A DNA stretch of 64,000 nucleotides. It comes from Gammaproteobacteria bacterium 42_54_T18 (GTDB lineage Bacteria > Pseudomonadota > Gammaproteobacteria > Pseudomonadales > Ketobacteraceae). The position numbers and the translations under genes were made by a program. The stretch spans positions 62,001 to 126,000 of the forward strand of contig MAAL01000078.1 in the NCBI GenBank assembly GCA_002163245.1, read 5' to 3'. Position 1 is the stretch's first letter; each line of letters begins with the position of its first letter. Shown here piece after piece: positions 27,669 through 37,845 of the stretch. The notes under the pieces are model-generated. The model was not told the DNA's origin. It saw only the letters and a list, made by a program, of their open reading frames with translations, and made no database searches.

Positions 27669-28826
27669 ATGTCATCGCCTCAAAATCCTATTAAAGTACT
27701 CTCGATTTTCGGAACTCGTCCTGAAGCAATAAAAATGGCCCCAGTAGTAAAGGCCCTTGAGTCCACAGCTGGAATTGAAAGTAAAGTTGCGGTGACAGCC
27801 CAGCACAGGGAAATGTTAGATCAGGTCCTTACCCTTTTCAATATAAAGCCAGATTTCGACCTCGATACAATGAAGGCAAATCAAGATTTATTTGATATCA
27901 CTTCTCGAATTTTAATGGGACTTCGTTCCGTTTTAAATGAATGCAAACCGGACTTAGTTTTGGTTCACGGCGATACCACCACATGCTTTGCAGCAGGCCT
28001 TGCAGCTTTCTATCTAGGTATACCTGTTGGTCACGTAGAGGCCGGCCTTCGAACAGGTGACATGAAAGCACCATTCCCCGAGGAAGCCAACAGAAACCTA
28101 GTGGGGAGGCTTGCTCAATTCCATTTCGCCCCGACGGAAGGCTCTAAAAGCAACCTACTTGCAGAGAACATCGACAAAACTACCATCCACGTAACCGGAA
28201 ATACCGTCATTGATGCACTGCTTAAAATCCAGTCCACCATCAATGACTACACTCCTGCTGATTGGCCAAGTTTGCCCAATAAAACAATATCAGCCATACA
28301 AAATAAACCTCAAAGATTAATTCTCATCACCGGTCACCGCAGAGAAAACTTTGGCCAAGGTTTTATCGACTTTTGCACTGCATTACAAGAAATAGCGCAA
28401 CACAATCCAAATTGGCTGCTGGTTTACCCCGTACACTTAAACCCCAACGTTCAAAAGCCCGTCTTTGAGATGCTACACGACTCAAGTAACATCCATTTGA
28501 TAGCCCCGCAAGATTACCTGCCTTTTGTTTGGCTTCTGGACAAATGTGACCTAGTCATTACTGATTCCGGAGGCATCCAAGAAGAGGCCCCTTCTCTAGG
28601 CAAGCCTGTTCTTGTTACCAGAGAAGTCACAGAGCGCCCTGAAGCGGTTACTGCAGGAACTGTAAAGTTAGTCGGCACATGCCCTGATAAAATCGTAAAG
28701 AATGCTTTATCTATTTTAACAGATACAAAAATATATTCTGCAATGTCAGAAGCACACAATCCCTATGGCGATGGCCAAGCAGCCCAGCGGATTGTAAATG
28801 TCATCCTTGGCATGAAGAAGGCGTAA
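27669..28826 (+). CDS. wecB: UDP-N-acetylglucosamine 2-epimerase (non-hydrolysing)
   Basis: A 385-residue GT-B-fold epimerase that converts UDP-GlcNAc to UDP-ManNAc. Signatures include the start [60 protein letters not shown] and [27 protein letters not shown]. The frame opens at TTG 27651, but the ATG at 27669 has a better-spaced AAGG. It lies between wecC and the FemAB-like gene, so the trio probably shares a transcript. Together with WecC it predicts a mannosaminuronate residue in the polymer. Confidence 0.94.
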   Translation: MSSPQNPIKVLSIFGTRPEAIKMAPVVKALESTAGIESKVAVTAQHREMLDQVLTLFNIKPDFDLDTMKANQDLFDITSRILMGLRSVLNECKPDLVLVHGDTTTCFAAGLAAFYLGIPVGHVEAGLRTGDMKAPFPEEANRNLVGRLAQFHFAPTEGSKSNLLAENIDKTTIHVTGNTVIDALLKIQSTINDYTPADWPSLPNKTISAIQNKPQRLILITGHRRENFGQGFIDFCTALQEIAQHNPNWLLVYPVHLNPNVQKPVFEMLHDSSNIHLIAPQDYLPFVWLLDKCDLVITDSGGIQEEAPSLGKPVLVTREVTERPEAVTAGTVKLVGTCPDKIVKNALSILTDTKIYSAMSEAHNPYGDGQAAQRIVNVILGMKKA

Positions 28827-28835
28827 ACTCGAATC

Positions 28836-30149
28836 ATGTCCGACAAACTACCCGCAGATTTAACACTAAAGGCACAGTTAAAACAGTTAAGCATTACAAA
28901 AGGTAAGCTTTCTCGCCAAATTGGACAGCTAAAAAAAGCAGGCGAGCCTATTGATAAAGCCTTAATCGATATGAAAACCTTAAGCACCGAAATAAAATCT
29001 ATCGAACAGGGGCTCAAGGCCCTAAACAAACAATCCAACAAAGCAGATAGAGAACCAAAAGAGCTTTTTCCCAGCCACATAACTTCCCCTGCAACCACTT
29101 CTACAGAACACACAAAAGTACAATACCTTACAAAGGAAGTCACTAATTCAGACTTAACGGCCTGGAATGAATACGTTAAAAAGCACAAGGCCAGTTGCGC
29201 TTACCATTTATTGGATTTCAAGCCGATTGTAGAGCAAAGCTTTGGTCACAAGGCGCTTTATTTAGCTGCTTATGACCATCAACAACACATAGTTGGGATA
29301 CTCCCTTTAGTTCATACAAAAAGCCGCATTTTTGGCTCTTACATGACATCAATCCCCTACTTTAACTATGGCGGTCCACTTACTGACAACCCATCCGTCG
29401 AATCTCAACTTATACAACATGCAGACCGACTATCTAAAACACTTGGTGCTTCTCATATAGAAATCAGGGAAACAAACCCTAGACAGAATACACCCAGTAA
29501 AACAGATAAGATGAGTATGTTTTTGGCTCTGCCTGACTCAAGTGATACTCTCTGGAGCGATATCGGCACTAAGGCCAGAGCACAAATTAAAAAAGGGCTG
29601 AAAAACAATCTGGTATTCAAAACAGGCAAGCATGAGCTACTAAAGGATTTCTATAGAGTATTCTCTATCAACATGCGAGATCTCGGTACGCCAGTGTATT
29701 CAATATCTTTTTTTGAACACATCCTTTCAAGCAAACTCGATACAACATTAGCCGTCCAATACCATGAAGGGGCTCCAGTCTCTTGCGCCTTTTTAATTGG
29801 ATACAAGGGGTGCCTTGAAATCCCATGGGCCTCAACACTTCGTTCTGCAAATAAATTAGATTCCAATATGGTTTTATATTGGAATATTCTTAAATTTGCA
29901 TGCAACAACAAATATTTACATTTTGATTTTGGCCGCTCATCTAAAGACGCCCCTACATTTAAATTCAAAAAACAATGGGGGGCGAGGCCATCTCAACTAC
30001 ATTGGCACTACCTACTACCGGAAGGTGAGGCTCTGCCCAACTTAAACCCCAACAATCCAAAGCTAAAGCTCATAATTTGGTGCTGGACAAAACTCCCGTT
30101 ATTTATCGCTAATGCATTGGGACCATTTCTAGCCCGATCATTACCGTAA
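28836..30149 (+). CDS. FemAB-like acyl/aminoacyl transferase associated with PEP-CTERM
   Basis: A 437-residue protein with a predicted coiled coil over residues 5-70, then a FemAB/GNAT-fold domain to the C-terminus. Family features are the YHLLDFKPIVEQSFGHKALYL region, IPYFNYGGPLTDN, and the second-domain LEIPWASTLRSANKLDSNM with FDFGRSSKD and FKKQWGARP. It matches the FemAB-related family found in exosortase A loci. Its donor and acceptor are unknown; modification of a polysaccharide or envelope component is inferred. The separate N-terminal coiled coil is worth noting. It is nine bases after wecB. Confidence 0.85.
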   Translation: MSDKLPADLTLKAQLKQLSITKGKLSRQIGQLKKAGEPIDKALIDMKTLSTEIKSIEQGLKALNKQSNKADREPKELFPSHITSPATTSTEHTKVQYLTKEVTNSDLTAWNEYVKKHKASCAYHLLDFKPIVEQSFGHKALYLAAYDHQQHIVGILPLVHTKSRIFGSYMTSIPYFNYGGPLTDNPSVESQLIQHADRLSKTLGASHIEIRETNPRQNTPSKTDKMSMFLALPDSSDTLWSDIGTKARAQIKKGLKNNLVFKTGKHELLKDFYRVFSINMRDLGTPVYSISFFEHILSSKLDTTLAVQYHEGAPVSCAFLIGYKGCLEIPWASTLRSANKLDSNMVLYWNILKFACNNKYLHFDFGRSSKDAPTFKFKKQWGARPSQLHWHYLLPEGEALPNLNPNNPKLKLIIWCWTKLPLFIANALGPFLARSLP

Positions 30150-30163
30150 ACAGGTCACCCCAG

Positions 30164-31273
30164 ATGAATAAAGTACCCGCCATCAAATCAACACATGTTT
30201 GCCACCTGGTTTATAGCTTTGGATTTGGCGGATTAGAACAAGTGATAGCCAATCTAATAAACAACACGAATGACCCTTCAATTACACATACTATTATTAG
30301 CCTTACAGATGACCTTGCATTATATTACAAAGTAAAGCACAAGGCTGATATTCACTGCCTTTACAAAAAACCCGGCAACGATATCAAATCTCACATCCAT
30401 TTATTTAAATTATTAAAATCATTAAAGGTAGACGCACTAAACACTTACAATTTTGGAACACTAGAGTATCAATTTACAGCTTTGTTTGCTGGCGTTAAAA
30501 ATAGAATTCATAGCGCGCACGGGTATGGCGGTGATGATTCAGGAGGTACCAGCAACAAACGGAATACTTTCACAAAAATCGTATCACTAATTCTGGGCAA
30601 GTATGTCACTGTTTCCCCAGATCTAAAAGCATGGGCTATCGACACGGTAAATATTGCACCCAGTAAAGTAGAATTGATACATAACGGCATCAACACTTCA
30701 GCATTCAAACCAGCTAAAAAAACCAGCAATGAAGGTATTTTTACAATTTGTACCGTAGGTAGAGCGGACCCTGTAAAAAACCAAGGGTTCTTAATACAGG
30801 CCTACGCCTCTGCATTAGAAGCAAACCCCGAGATGCGCAATTCAAAACTGGTAATCGCTGGGGATGGCCCCTCCCTTCCTGAATTAAAATCTCTAGTACT
30901 TCATTTGGATCTTGCGCATTGCGTAGAGCTACTCGGCTACCAGGATGACATCCCTGCAATCATGCAAAACTCCGATGTTTTTGTCCTCTCTTCACGTTAC
31001 GAAGCAATGCCTATGACTATTCTAGAAGCCATGGCTTGCAAACTTCCCGTTATCGCAACCAACGTTGGAGGCACCCCCTACCTGCTAAGCGATAAAGAGG
31101 GCTGGCTTGTGGAGAGCAACAATAAAACAGAGCTAGCCAATACTTTCCTGTTTGCCTATTCAAACCCAGCAGAAAGCAATCGTAAGGCGACTAATGGACT
31201 GCGCCTTGTAAGGGAAAATTATACCATTGAAAAAATGTGCTCTAGATACAATGAGCTATATAAGCAATTATGA
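30164..31273 (+). CDS. Glycosyltransferase, GT4 family
   Basis: A 369-residue GT-B glycosyltransferase. The N-terminal VYSFGFGGLEQVIANLI is the acceptor-side glycine loop. The C-terminal domain has CTVGRADPVKNQGFLIQA, VIAGDGPSLPEL, LLGYQDDIPAIMQNSDVFVLSS and the EX7E-type donor site (YEAMPMTILEAMACKLPVIATN). It most likely transfers a sugar from a nucleotide donor during repeat-unit assembly on the cytoplasmic face. It follows the FemAB-like gene by 14 bases and converges with the pyruvyl transferase, with no clear terminator in the 10-base gap. The donor sugar cannot be told. Confidence 0.9.
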   Translation: MNKVPAIKSTHVCHLVYSFGFGGLEQVIANLINNTNDPSITHTIISLTDDLALYYKVKHKADIHCLYKKPGNDIKSHIHLFKLLKSLKVDALNTYNFGTLEYQFTALFAGVKNRIHSAHGYGGDDSGGTSNKRNTFTKIVSLILGKYVTVSPDLKAWAIDTVNIAPSKVELIHNGINTSAFKPAKKTSNEGIFTICTVGRADPVKNQGFLIQAYASALEANPEMRNSKLVIAGDGPSLPELKSLVLHLDLAHCVELLGYQDDIPAIMQNSDVFVLSSRYEAMPMTILEAMACKLPVIATNVGGTPYLLSDKEGWLVESNNKTELANTFLFAYSNPAESNRKATNGLRLVRENYTIEKMCSRYNELYKQL

Positions 31274-31283
31274 TTTATATTTA

Positions 31284-32603
31284 CTACCTAATTAAATCAA
31301 AAATCTCGTTGTATTGTTTATCCAGTTTTTGTCGATATTCCTGTCCATATTGGATTATTTTCTTTTTCTCTGACTCAACATTCACCGCTAAAACATCAAA
31401 TTTAGATTTTAAAGTCTTAGTATCGAAATCATCTAATGGAACAAAGTACTCGCCCTGCTCCATGTCAGTAAGAACGTCAGATGACTTCCGATGGTAAATA
31501 ACACCAAAGACAGGTTTTTCTGCCAGGAGTGATAAAATAGTGCCATGCAAACGAGTCGCCACAACAATATCGACTGAGTCTAGATACGTCATTAGCTGAT
31601 CAACCTGTCTGTTACACTGCGTAACTAAACTACGGTCTATACCAGACAATAAACGCTGATCAATGCCGTCAAGGATATCAGTAATTACATTTTCGTCTGT
31701 CGGCTGAGTACTGAAAAATTGAACTTGATAACCTTCATCAATGAGTAACTCACAAAAATTAGACATTTTCCCGACATAAGCCTTGTACCTACCATCATCA
31801 TGTTCACACCAATAACGACTGTCATAGATAGGCATTGGATTTATGGCAACAATAGTCTTATTTGAGGGCGCAATATCACCCGACACACCCTCCTCTTTTA
31901 CAAACGATAAGCTATGCGCAAGATCAGGATAAACCTTACCGTCAATTGGAAAGATAGTATCTTCAACTAGCTTTTTTGATGCGATATCGCGATACGATAA
32001 ATAGTCCGCGAATAACAAAGCCACCCTCACTAAAAATTTACTTAAAGGCGCTTCGAGAGGCCCAGCACCGATCGACGTAAACGCAATCCTTGTGTTGGTC
32101 AGTTTACAAAGGATACTCCATTTTAATAACGTATAAGGGAACCCCCAAGTCCCCCCAAAATTGTCTAGAAACTGATTTGACCCCGCAACAATAATAAGAT
32201 CAATGTCCTTTAAGTAACGTTTTGAGTTTGCCAAGAATCCAAACTCTTGACGCCACTTTTTCATTAAGCCAAGTGTACGCCCAGCAATGCTAATTGCATG
32301 ACCTATCACGGGTAACCTTTTCAGTTGATTTTTAAGCCCTGGAGAATCACCATTACTAATACTAACTGGCGCAGCTTCCTTCTGTATTGCTGGCTGCGTA
32401 ATAGAGCTTGGCGCAGATCGCTTGATATTACGAATAGGATAAGTATCGATACCATAACGCTCAGCTGTATCATCTGGTTTTACGGAAAGCCCTACGATTT
32501 CTGCATCAGGGAAGTGACGCTGAATATTCTGTATCGTCGCAGTAGTAATAGCTTCATCACCTAAATTTTGATTACCGTAATGTCCAAATACACCAATCTT
32601 CAT
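31284..32603 (-). CDS. Polysaccharide pyruvyl transferase family protein
   Basis: A 439-residue member of the polysaccharide pyruvyl transferase (CsaB/WcaK) family, which adds pyruvate ketals to sugars from phosphoenolpyruvate. The N-terminus MKIGVFGHYGNQNLGDEAI is diagnostic, as are AGSNQFLDNFGG, FTSIGAGPLEAP and the C-terminal donor site VVATRLHGTILSLLAEKPVFGVIYHRK. Residues about 68-95 are a variable linker. It stands alone on the minus strand between plus-strand genes. A pyruvate substituent on the exopolysaccharide is inferred; membership of the family is clear. Confidence 0.88.
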   Translation of the reverse strand: MKIGVFGHYGNQNLGDEAITTATIQNIQRHFPDAEIVGLSVKPDDTAERYGIDTYPIRNIKRSAPSSITQPAIQKEAAPVSISNGDSPGLKNQLKRLPVIGHAISIAGRTLGLMKKWRQEFGFLANSKRYLKDIDLIIVAGSNQFLDNFGGTWGFPYTLLKWSILCKLTNTRIAFTSIGAGPLEAPLSKFLVRVALLFADYLSYRDIASKKLVEDTIFPIDGKVYPDLAHSLSFVKEEGVSGDIAPSNKTIVAINPMPIYDSRYWCEHDDGRYKAYVGKMSNFCELLIDEGYQVQFFSTQPTDENVITDILDGIDQRLLSGIDRSLVTQCNRQVDQLMTYLDSVDIVVATRLHGTILSLLAEKPVFGVIYHRKSSDVLTDMEQGEYFVPLDDFDTKTLKSKFDVLAVNVESEKKKIIQYGQEYRQKLDKQYNEIFDLIR

Positions 32604-32813
32604 AAATCCCTACCCTGTAATTACAACTATCACCTAAAGGTCACCACGGCCACCTTGAATTGAGCTAATTCTACCAGTATTAACAATGACTGGCGAAACA
32701 TAATTCCCAACCATAATTTTCCACCCACTATATAATCACCGCCCGTAATACGATAGCATCCGCCGTAATCTGAGCACCACTCGTAAATTCACGCTAACAA
32801 TACGTACTAACAA

Positions 32814-35177
32814 ATGAAACAACTTAGTAAATATCTCATTCTACTGCTTGCAATGTCATCTAGCCTTTTTGCTGCACCCACGCTTTCAGAGCTCAGCTTT
32901 GAACATGTAGTTGTAGATCAAAATGGTCCTAGGTCACCATGGGGGAAGGCAATGGGGGACCTGGACAATGATGGCCTTACGGATCTAATAGTAGGAGGCC
33001 ACAAAACAAATACTCCAACTATTGCACAAAAAATATTACGCAAGCTTGGATTGTGGGATAACAAAAGCATTAAGGGTGATCTAGTTTGGTATCAATCCCC
33101 TAGCTGGAAAAAGCACCTGATTTCAAACAAATATAAGATTAGAACCAGTATAAATATTGGAGACCTAAACAATGATGGACACAACGACATTGTTGCAACT
33201 ACCGACAGCGGGTTAGTCTGGTTTGAAAATCCAGCAAACAATCACCACTTAAAACAGTGGAAAGCTCAGCTCATAGATACAAATAAGTACCATGATGTGA
33301 TTATTAGCGACTTAGATTTAGATGGGGACTTGGACTTAGTCACTCGAAATCAGAGTTTATTTGGACACAATGATGGGAATTCCATAAATTTATATTATCA
33401 GGACCTCAGCTCACTAAACTCCGAAAAAAAGTGGAAAAGGACCTCCATCAAAATAAATCACGGAGAAGGCCTGGCTGTTAACAAGATCAACAATGATGCA
33501 TACCCCGACATCATTGTTGATCAAATGTGGCTTAAAAACCCTGGGCAATCCAAAACTGATCCATGGCTCCACTACCGGTACACCGACTCCTGGACATGGC
33601 AGCATGTCAGCATTAGCGTGGCGGACATTAACAATGATAGGCGAAACGATATTATATTGACTCCGTCAGAGCAAGAAGGCCAGCATTACCGTATCTCATG
33701 GTTTTTAGCTCCAGAAAACCCAACCAAATTATGGACAGAGAACGTGATTGACTCCCATGTAGAAGCCATGCACCACGCTATCCAAGCCCGTGATTATGAC
33801 AAAGATGGCAACGTCGACATTTTAACCTCAGAAATGAACCAAAGTACAAACCCGGACGAAATTAAAATTTACCTTAACAAACCCGACGCAACGCCAGCTT
33901 GGCAAAAACTAGTAATTTCTACTTTAGGCTCTCACAATCTCCAATCTGGCGATATCGATGGTGATTTAGACATGGATTTCTTTGGCACAAATTGGGAATT
34001 TAAAAACCATCTAGGCGAATACCCCGTCCATTTATGGAAAAATCAAACGAGCGACATAAAACAGAACAAATGGACCCGGCATGTGATCGACAATAAAAAA
34101 CCTTGGAAATCCATATTTATTGTTCCCAGGGATATCGATGGTGACAACCTCACTGATATCGTAACAGGGGGCTGGTGGTATAAAAACCCAGGTATTCTTT
34201 CAAAAAGTTGGATTCGAAACACCATTGGCAAACACGCAAACAACATTGCCAATATTTCCGATTATGATAATGACGGAGACCTAGATATTCTGGCGTCCCG
34301 CTGGGAAAACATAAGCTCCCGCCCAAGCCTTTTAACCCGTATAAAAAATCGACTCAACATAGAAAAACATAATTATCATGTCAATGGAGAAGAATTTGTC
34401 TGGGGCCAGAATGATGGCTCTGGGAATTTCAAAATTTTTAACAACATCGATCCTGCTAAAGGAGACCTACTACAAGGCTCCACCCTACTCTCGCTTAATC
34501 ACTCATCAAACGTAGCACTTTCATGGCATCAAGCTAATCAAGGTATTCAACTCTTTACGATACCTTCACGGCCAACGAAGCATCAATGGACTTGGAAGAC
34601 AATTTCAGCAACTTCCCAGGACGAACAAATCACATCCGGAGATATTGACAACGATGGTGACGACGACTTGTTACTGGGCACGCAATGGCTTGAGAACACT
34701 CAAGGGTCTTGGGCAGCACACACATTACATAGCACTAAAGAAAAACCAGATAGAAGTCTTCTCATAGATATGAATGGTGACAGCCTTCTCGATGCAGTTG
34801 TCGGATATGAGGCAACAAACAAGACAGGATTAGTCGCTTGGTACCAACAAACCGAGAGGGGGCTGTGGGTAGAAAATGTTATTGGATCCGTTACTGGCCC
34901 GATGAGCTTAAGTGTTACCGACATGGACAGTGATGGCGACACTGACATTATCATTGGTGAGCACAATATAAAAAACCCCAGTCAAGCCAAGCTTATTTGG
35001 TTTGAAAACACAAACGGTAATGCCACTACATGGGTGAGACATCTTATTTACCAAGGAGATGAACACCATAACGGGGCCATTACAGTAGATATTGACAGTG
35101 ACGGAGACAAGGACATCATTTCAATTGGCTGGACCCACGACCAAGTACTACTTTACGAGAACAGACAAAACGAATAA
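32814..35177 (+). CDS. Secreted FG-GAP/VCBS repeat protein
   Basis: A 787-residue exported protein. The signal peptide ends SLFAA near residue 21. The rest carries about twelve calcium-binding-like repeats of the form D-x-D-x-D-G-x-x-D (DLDNDGLTD, DLNNDGHND, DLDLDGDLD, DYDKDGNVD, DYDNDGDLD, DIDNDGDDD, DMDSDGDTD, DIDSDGDKD), spaced about 40-70 residues, with W-F/Y-x-N/Q-P segments between them. This predicts a beta-propeller of the FG-GAP/VCBS type. No sorting tail is present. Its place between a pyruvyl transferase and an SGNH/MBOAT pair suggests binding or processing of the polymer outside the cell, but no catalytic motif is visible. Confidence 0.82.
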   Translation: MKQLSKYLILLLAMSSSLFAAPTLSELSFEHVVVDQNGPRSPWGKAMGDLDNDGLTDLIVGGHKTNTPTIAQKILRKLGLWDNKSIKGDLVWYQSPSWKKHLISNKYKIRTSINIGDLNNDGHNDIVATTDSGLVWFENPANNHHLKQWKAQLIDTNKYHDVIISDLDLDGDLDLVTRNQSLFGHNDGNSINLYYQDLSSLNSEKKWKRTSIKINHGEGLAVNKINNDAYPDIIVDQMWLKNPGQSKTDPWLHYRYTDSWTWQHVSISVADINNDRRNDIILTPSEQEGQHYRISWFLAPENPTKLWTENVIDSHVEAMHHAIQARDYDKDGNVDILTSEMNQSTNPDEIKIYLNKPDATPAWQKLVISTLGSHNLQSGDIDGDLDMDFFGTNWEFKNHLGEYPVHLWKNQTSDIKQNKWTRHVIDNKKPWKSIFIVPRDIDGDNLTDIVTGGWWYKNPGILSKSWIRNTIGKHANNIANISDYDNDGDLDILASRWENISSRPSLLTRIKNRLNIEKHNYHVNGEEFVWGQNDGSGNFKIFNNIDPAKGDLLQGSTLLSLNHSSNVALSWHQANQGIQLFTIPSRPTKHQWTWKTISATSQDEQITSGDIDNDGDDDLLLGTQWLENTQGSWAAHTLHSTKEKPDRSLLIDMNGDSLLDAVVGYEATNKTGLVAWYQQTERGLWVENVIGSVTGPMSLSVTDMDSDGDTDIIIGEHNIKNPSQAKLIWFENTNGNATTWVRHLIYQGDEHHNGAITVDIDSDGDKDIISIGWTHDQVLLYENRQNE

Positions 35178-35277
35178 ATTTTGACGAGGTGAATTCTACA
35201 TGTAGTTGTAGTTGATGAGGCCATACCTCCCTGTTAAAATCAGCGCTGACTAAACACCTAAGTAGAAGGAACACCTA

Positions 35278-36396
35278 ATGTCGGATAAAGCAACCATTAT
35301 AGCCATTGCCGCATCCTTTTTGTTTGTATTATACCTTCTGCCACTGCCCAAAGTTTCATCAACACACCGCTTTAGCTTTATTATTTATCCAACCGCATTT
35401 TTTATCCTCGGCCTGGTACTGGTAAAAATTGCTGTACCCGACCAACAAAAAATAAGTATAGAGCCTCGAATTTCAGGTTTATACAACAACATCGACCTTC
35501 AGATCGAAAAATTCAATACATCTACCCAATACAAAAACTTTATTCTGATAAGCGGGGGCAGCCTTTGCAACAGAGGGATTGACCCAGAGCAGCTACAAAA
35601 TGCCTTGAAAGATAAGCAATACAAAAGCCTGGTGACCCAAATCTGCCTACCTGGTGCCAATCACTTTGAACGAAACAACATCCTTGAATACGCGGAAAAA
35701 ACACTAACAACAAAGCTATCTCGTAAAGCCAATGTGATTTTTTTAAGAGAAGCTTTTCAGTACTACGACAATGTACCACTAGCACAACTCAAAAAACATC
35801 CAGATCAACGAACAATTGCTTACATGGATCTATATAACTCCATAAACGCTATTATCACAGGCCTAAGTGTTGATATAAATAATGAAAAGCACAAAACAAC
35901 CCCGTCACACATTATCGGTGTAATACGGTCTTCCATTATGAATATCTCCCATATCGGGCTTGTCGATCGATTTAGTTTTAACGGCGACATATACAATGGC
36001 TACACCCCTCTCTTTGAACCTATTGAACACACTCCTGTTTCAAAAAATCAAGTACAGCACGCTTTAGATCTCACATCAAATACACCAAATGAGATCATAA
36101 AAATACCGAATTGGGTCTTCAAATATACCTATCAGCCAAATAACAAACCTGTATATGACGCAGTTATTAATTTTATTACACCAACATTACACAACGCTGC
36201 TTTGACGTACTTTTACGCTATCTGCAAATCCAGCGACGTTTCATGCTTAAACGACCCCACCCTAGCGGCCACAATCAAAAAGCTGGAGGATAATAAGTTT
36301 TGGTATGATAGCGGTGACCACCTATTGCAAGAAGGTGCGAAAATATCTACCTCTTGGCTCGCTACATCTCTAATTTCACGGAACGTTCTTAAATGA
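35278..36396 (+). CDS. Membrane-anchored SGNH/GDSL-like protein paired with an MBOAT
   Basis: A 372-residue protein with two N-terminal hydrophobic helices (about 5-24 and 33-51) and a large, probably periplasmic domain. FILISGGSLCNRGIDP (about 88-103) resembles the block I serine motif of SGNH hydrolases, and YDSGDHLLQEGAKI near the end could supply the block V Asp-x-x-His (Asp-His in SGDHL). Its ATGA overlap with the MBOAT gene mirrors alginate AlgJ/AlgX-AlgI style pairs, where an SGNH protein passes acetyl groups to polysaccharide. The assignment is by motif and context; overall similarity to named families is weak. Confidence 0.6.
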   Translation: MSDKATIIAIAASFLFVLYLLPLPKVSSTHRFSFIIYPTAFFILGLVLVKIAVPDQQKISIEPRISGLYNNIDLQIEKFNTSTQYKNFILISGGSLCNRGIDPEQLQNALKDKQYKSLVTQICLPGANHFERNNILEYAEKTLTTKLSRKANVIFLREAFQYYDNVPLAQLKKHPDQRTIAYMDLYNSINAIITGLSVDINNEKHKTTPSHIIGVIRSSIMNISHIGLVDRFSFNGDIYNGYTPLFEPIEHTPVSKNQVQHALDLTSNTPNEIIKIPNWVFKYTYQPNNKPVYDAVINFITPTLHNAALTYFYAICKSSDVSCLNDPTLAATIKKLEDNKFWYDSGDHLLQEGAKISTSWLATSLISRNVLK

Positions 36397-37790
36397 TATT
36401 CACCCAAGCAATATTTCCAGTTTTTCTCGTAGCCTGCCTAGCTATTTACTGGACATTAAAAAGCAACCAACTAAGACAACTATTCTTACTTGCCGCCTCA
36501 TTCTTTTTCTATGGTTACTGGGACTGGAGGTTTTTGTCACTTTTAATCCTTGTAATACTAGTCGCCTGGGCAACTCCCCGTTTAAGTGATAAATACCCTG
36601 AATTCAAAGGTAAAATTCTTACATCAAGCATCATACTATTACTAGGCCAACTCGCCGTATTTAAATATTTTAACTTTTTTATTGGCAGCTTTGAGTCTTT
36701 ATTAATAACACTTGGAATAGAAACGAGCACAACAACACTTTCAATCATACTACCCGTAGGCATTTCTTTTTTCACCTTCCAGGCTATTTCATTTATTGTC
36801 GACACCAACCGCAAACATATAGCAAACGATACAAATCTTTTAGCCGTTTCCCTCTACATAGCATTTTTCCCTCAATTGGTTGCCGGGCCAATTGTACGCG
36901 CCGTTGACTTTATCCCTCAGCTAGACAAATCCAGAACATTTCAAATCAATCTCATAACCAAAGGGATTGCGCTATTTGTTCTCGGATTTTTATATAAAGC
37001 AGTTATATCAGACAACATTGCACCATTCGTCGACCTCATATTTTTAAGCCCAGAGAAGTACGACAGTACCGTTGTCATTGCCGGAACAATCGGATTCTAT
37101 GCCCAAATATATTTTGATTTTGCTGGCTATTCCACAATGGCCATTGGTATTGCCTATCTGTTCGGCTACACCTTATGTGACAACTTTAATTACCCTTACG
37201 CATCGTTTTCAATAGTAGATTTCTGGCGTAGATGGCACATGTCACTTTCGAGCTGGCTAAAAGATTACCTTTACATAGCTGTTGGCGGAAATAGAGGTGG
37301 TGAACTGATGCGCTACAGAAATCTATTTATTACGATGATTCTGGGTGGGCTTTGGCATGGCGCTAGCTGGGCATTCATTTTGTGGGGGACGTTACACGGA
37401 ATAGCGCTCACTATAAATCATTTTTGGAGCGCCCATATAGGCAAAAAACTTCCCAACTTCTGGCTAACCCTTTCTGTCTATTGGTTTCTCACCCAGTTTT
37501 TTGTTCTGCTATGCTGGATTCCATTTCGATCAGAGAATTTCACGGATGTGTGGGTGATACTAAATGCCTTCTCTCCATTTAATGAGAGTACTGGAATTCC
37601 AACTATCATCCCGTGGGCACTATTGCTAGCGCCATTATTCATCGACACTTTAGTGAAACCATCTCGACGAATAGAAATACTTAACAAGCAAAACCCTCTA
37701 GTGCTAGCGTGCTTATCCGCTGTCATCTTCGCAATAGCACTAGCGTTTATGCGCACAGAAGTTCAAGCTTTCATTTACTTTCAATTTTAA
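36393..37790 (+). CDS. MBOAT family O-acyltransferase, AlgI-like
   Basis: A 465-residue polytopic membrane protein with roughly ten to twelve hydrophobic helices. MBOAT signatures are LPVGISFFTFQAISFIVD, FFPQLVAGPIVRA, FAGYSTMAIGIAYLFGY, FWRRWHMSLSSWLKDYLYI and the catalytic GGLWHGASWAFILWG, with the active histidine at His322. It resembles AlgI, which moves acetyl groups across the membrane for O-acetylation of exopolysaccharide. The start overlaps the SGNH-like gene by four bases, so the two are probably made together. An inverted repeat follows the stop. Confidence 0.93.
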   Translation: MIFTQAIFPVFLVACLAIYWTLKSNQLRQLFLLAASFFFYGYWDWRFLSLLILVILVAWATPRLSDKYPEFKGKILTSSIILLLGQLAVFKYFNFFIGSFESLLITLGIETSTTTLSIILPVGISFFTFQAISFIVDTNRKHIANDTNLLAVSLYIAFFPQLVAGPIVRAVDFIPQLDKSRTFQINLITKGIALFVLGFLYKAVISDNIAPFVDLIFLSPEKYDSTVVIAGTIGFYAQIYFDFAGYSTMAIGIAYLFGYTLCDNFNYPYASFSIVDFWRRWHMSLSSWLKDYLYIAVGGNRGGELMRYRNLFITMILGGLWHGASWAFILWGTLHGIALTINHFWSAHIGKKLPNFWLTLSVYWFLTQFFVLLCWIPFRSENFTDVWVILNAFSPFNESTGIPTIIPWALLLAPLFIDTLVKPSRRIEILNKQNPLVLACLSAVIFAIALAFMRTEVQAFIYFQF

Positions 37791-37822
37791 CCCCTCTCAA
37801 AGCTCAAAAAGTTAAGAGGGGT
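37790..37822. terminator. Inverted repeat between the MBOAT and rfbF-like genes
   Basis: ACCCCTCT pairs with AGAGGGGT across a 17-base loop in the 55-base gap between converging genes. There is no run of T on either exit, only TAAAATT on the minus side, so terminator strength is doubtful. Confidence 0.5.
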
Positions 37823-37845
37823 GGTATTCCTACACCGCACTACAT

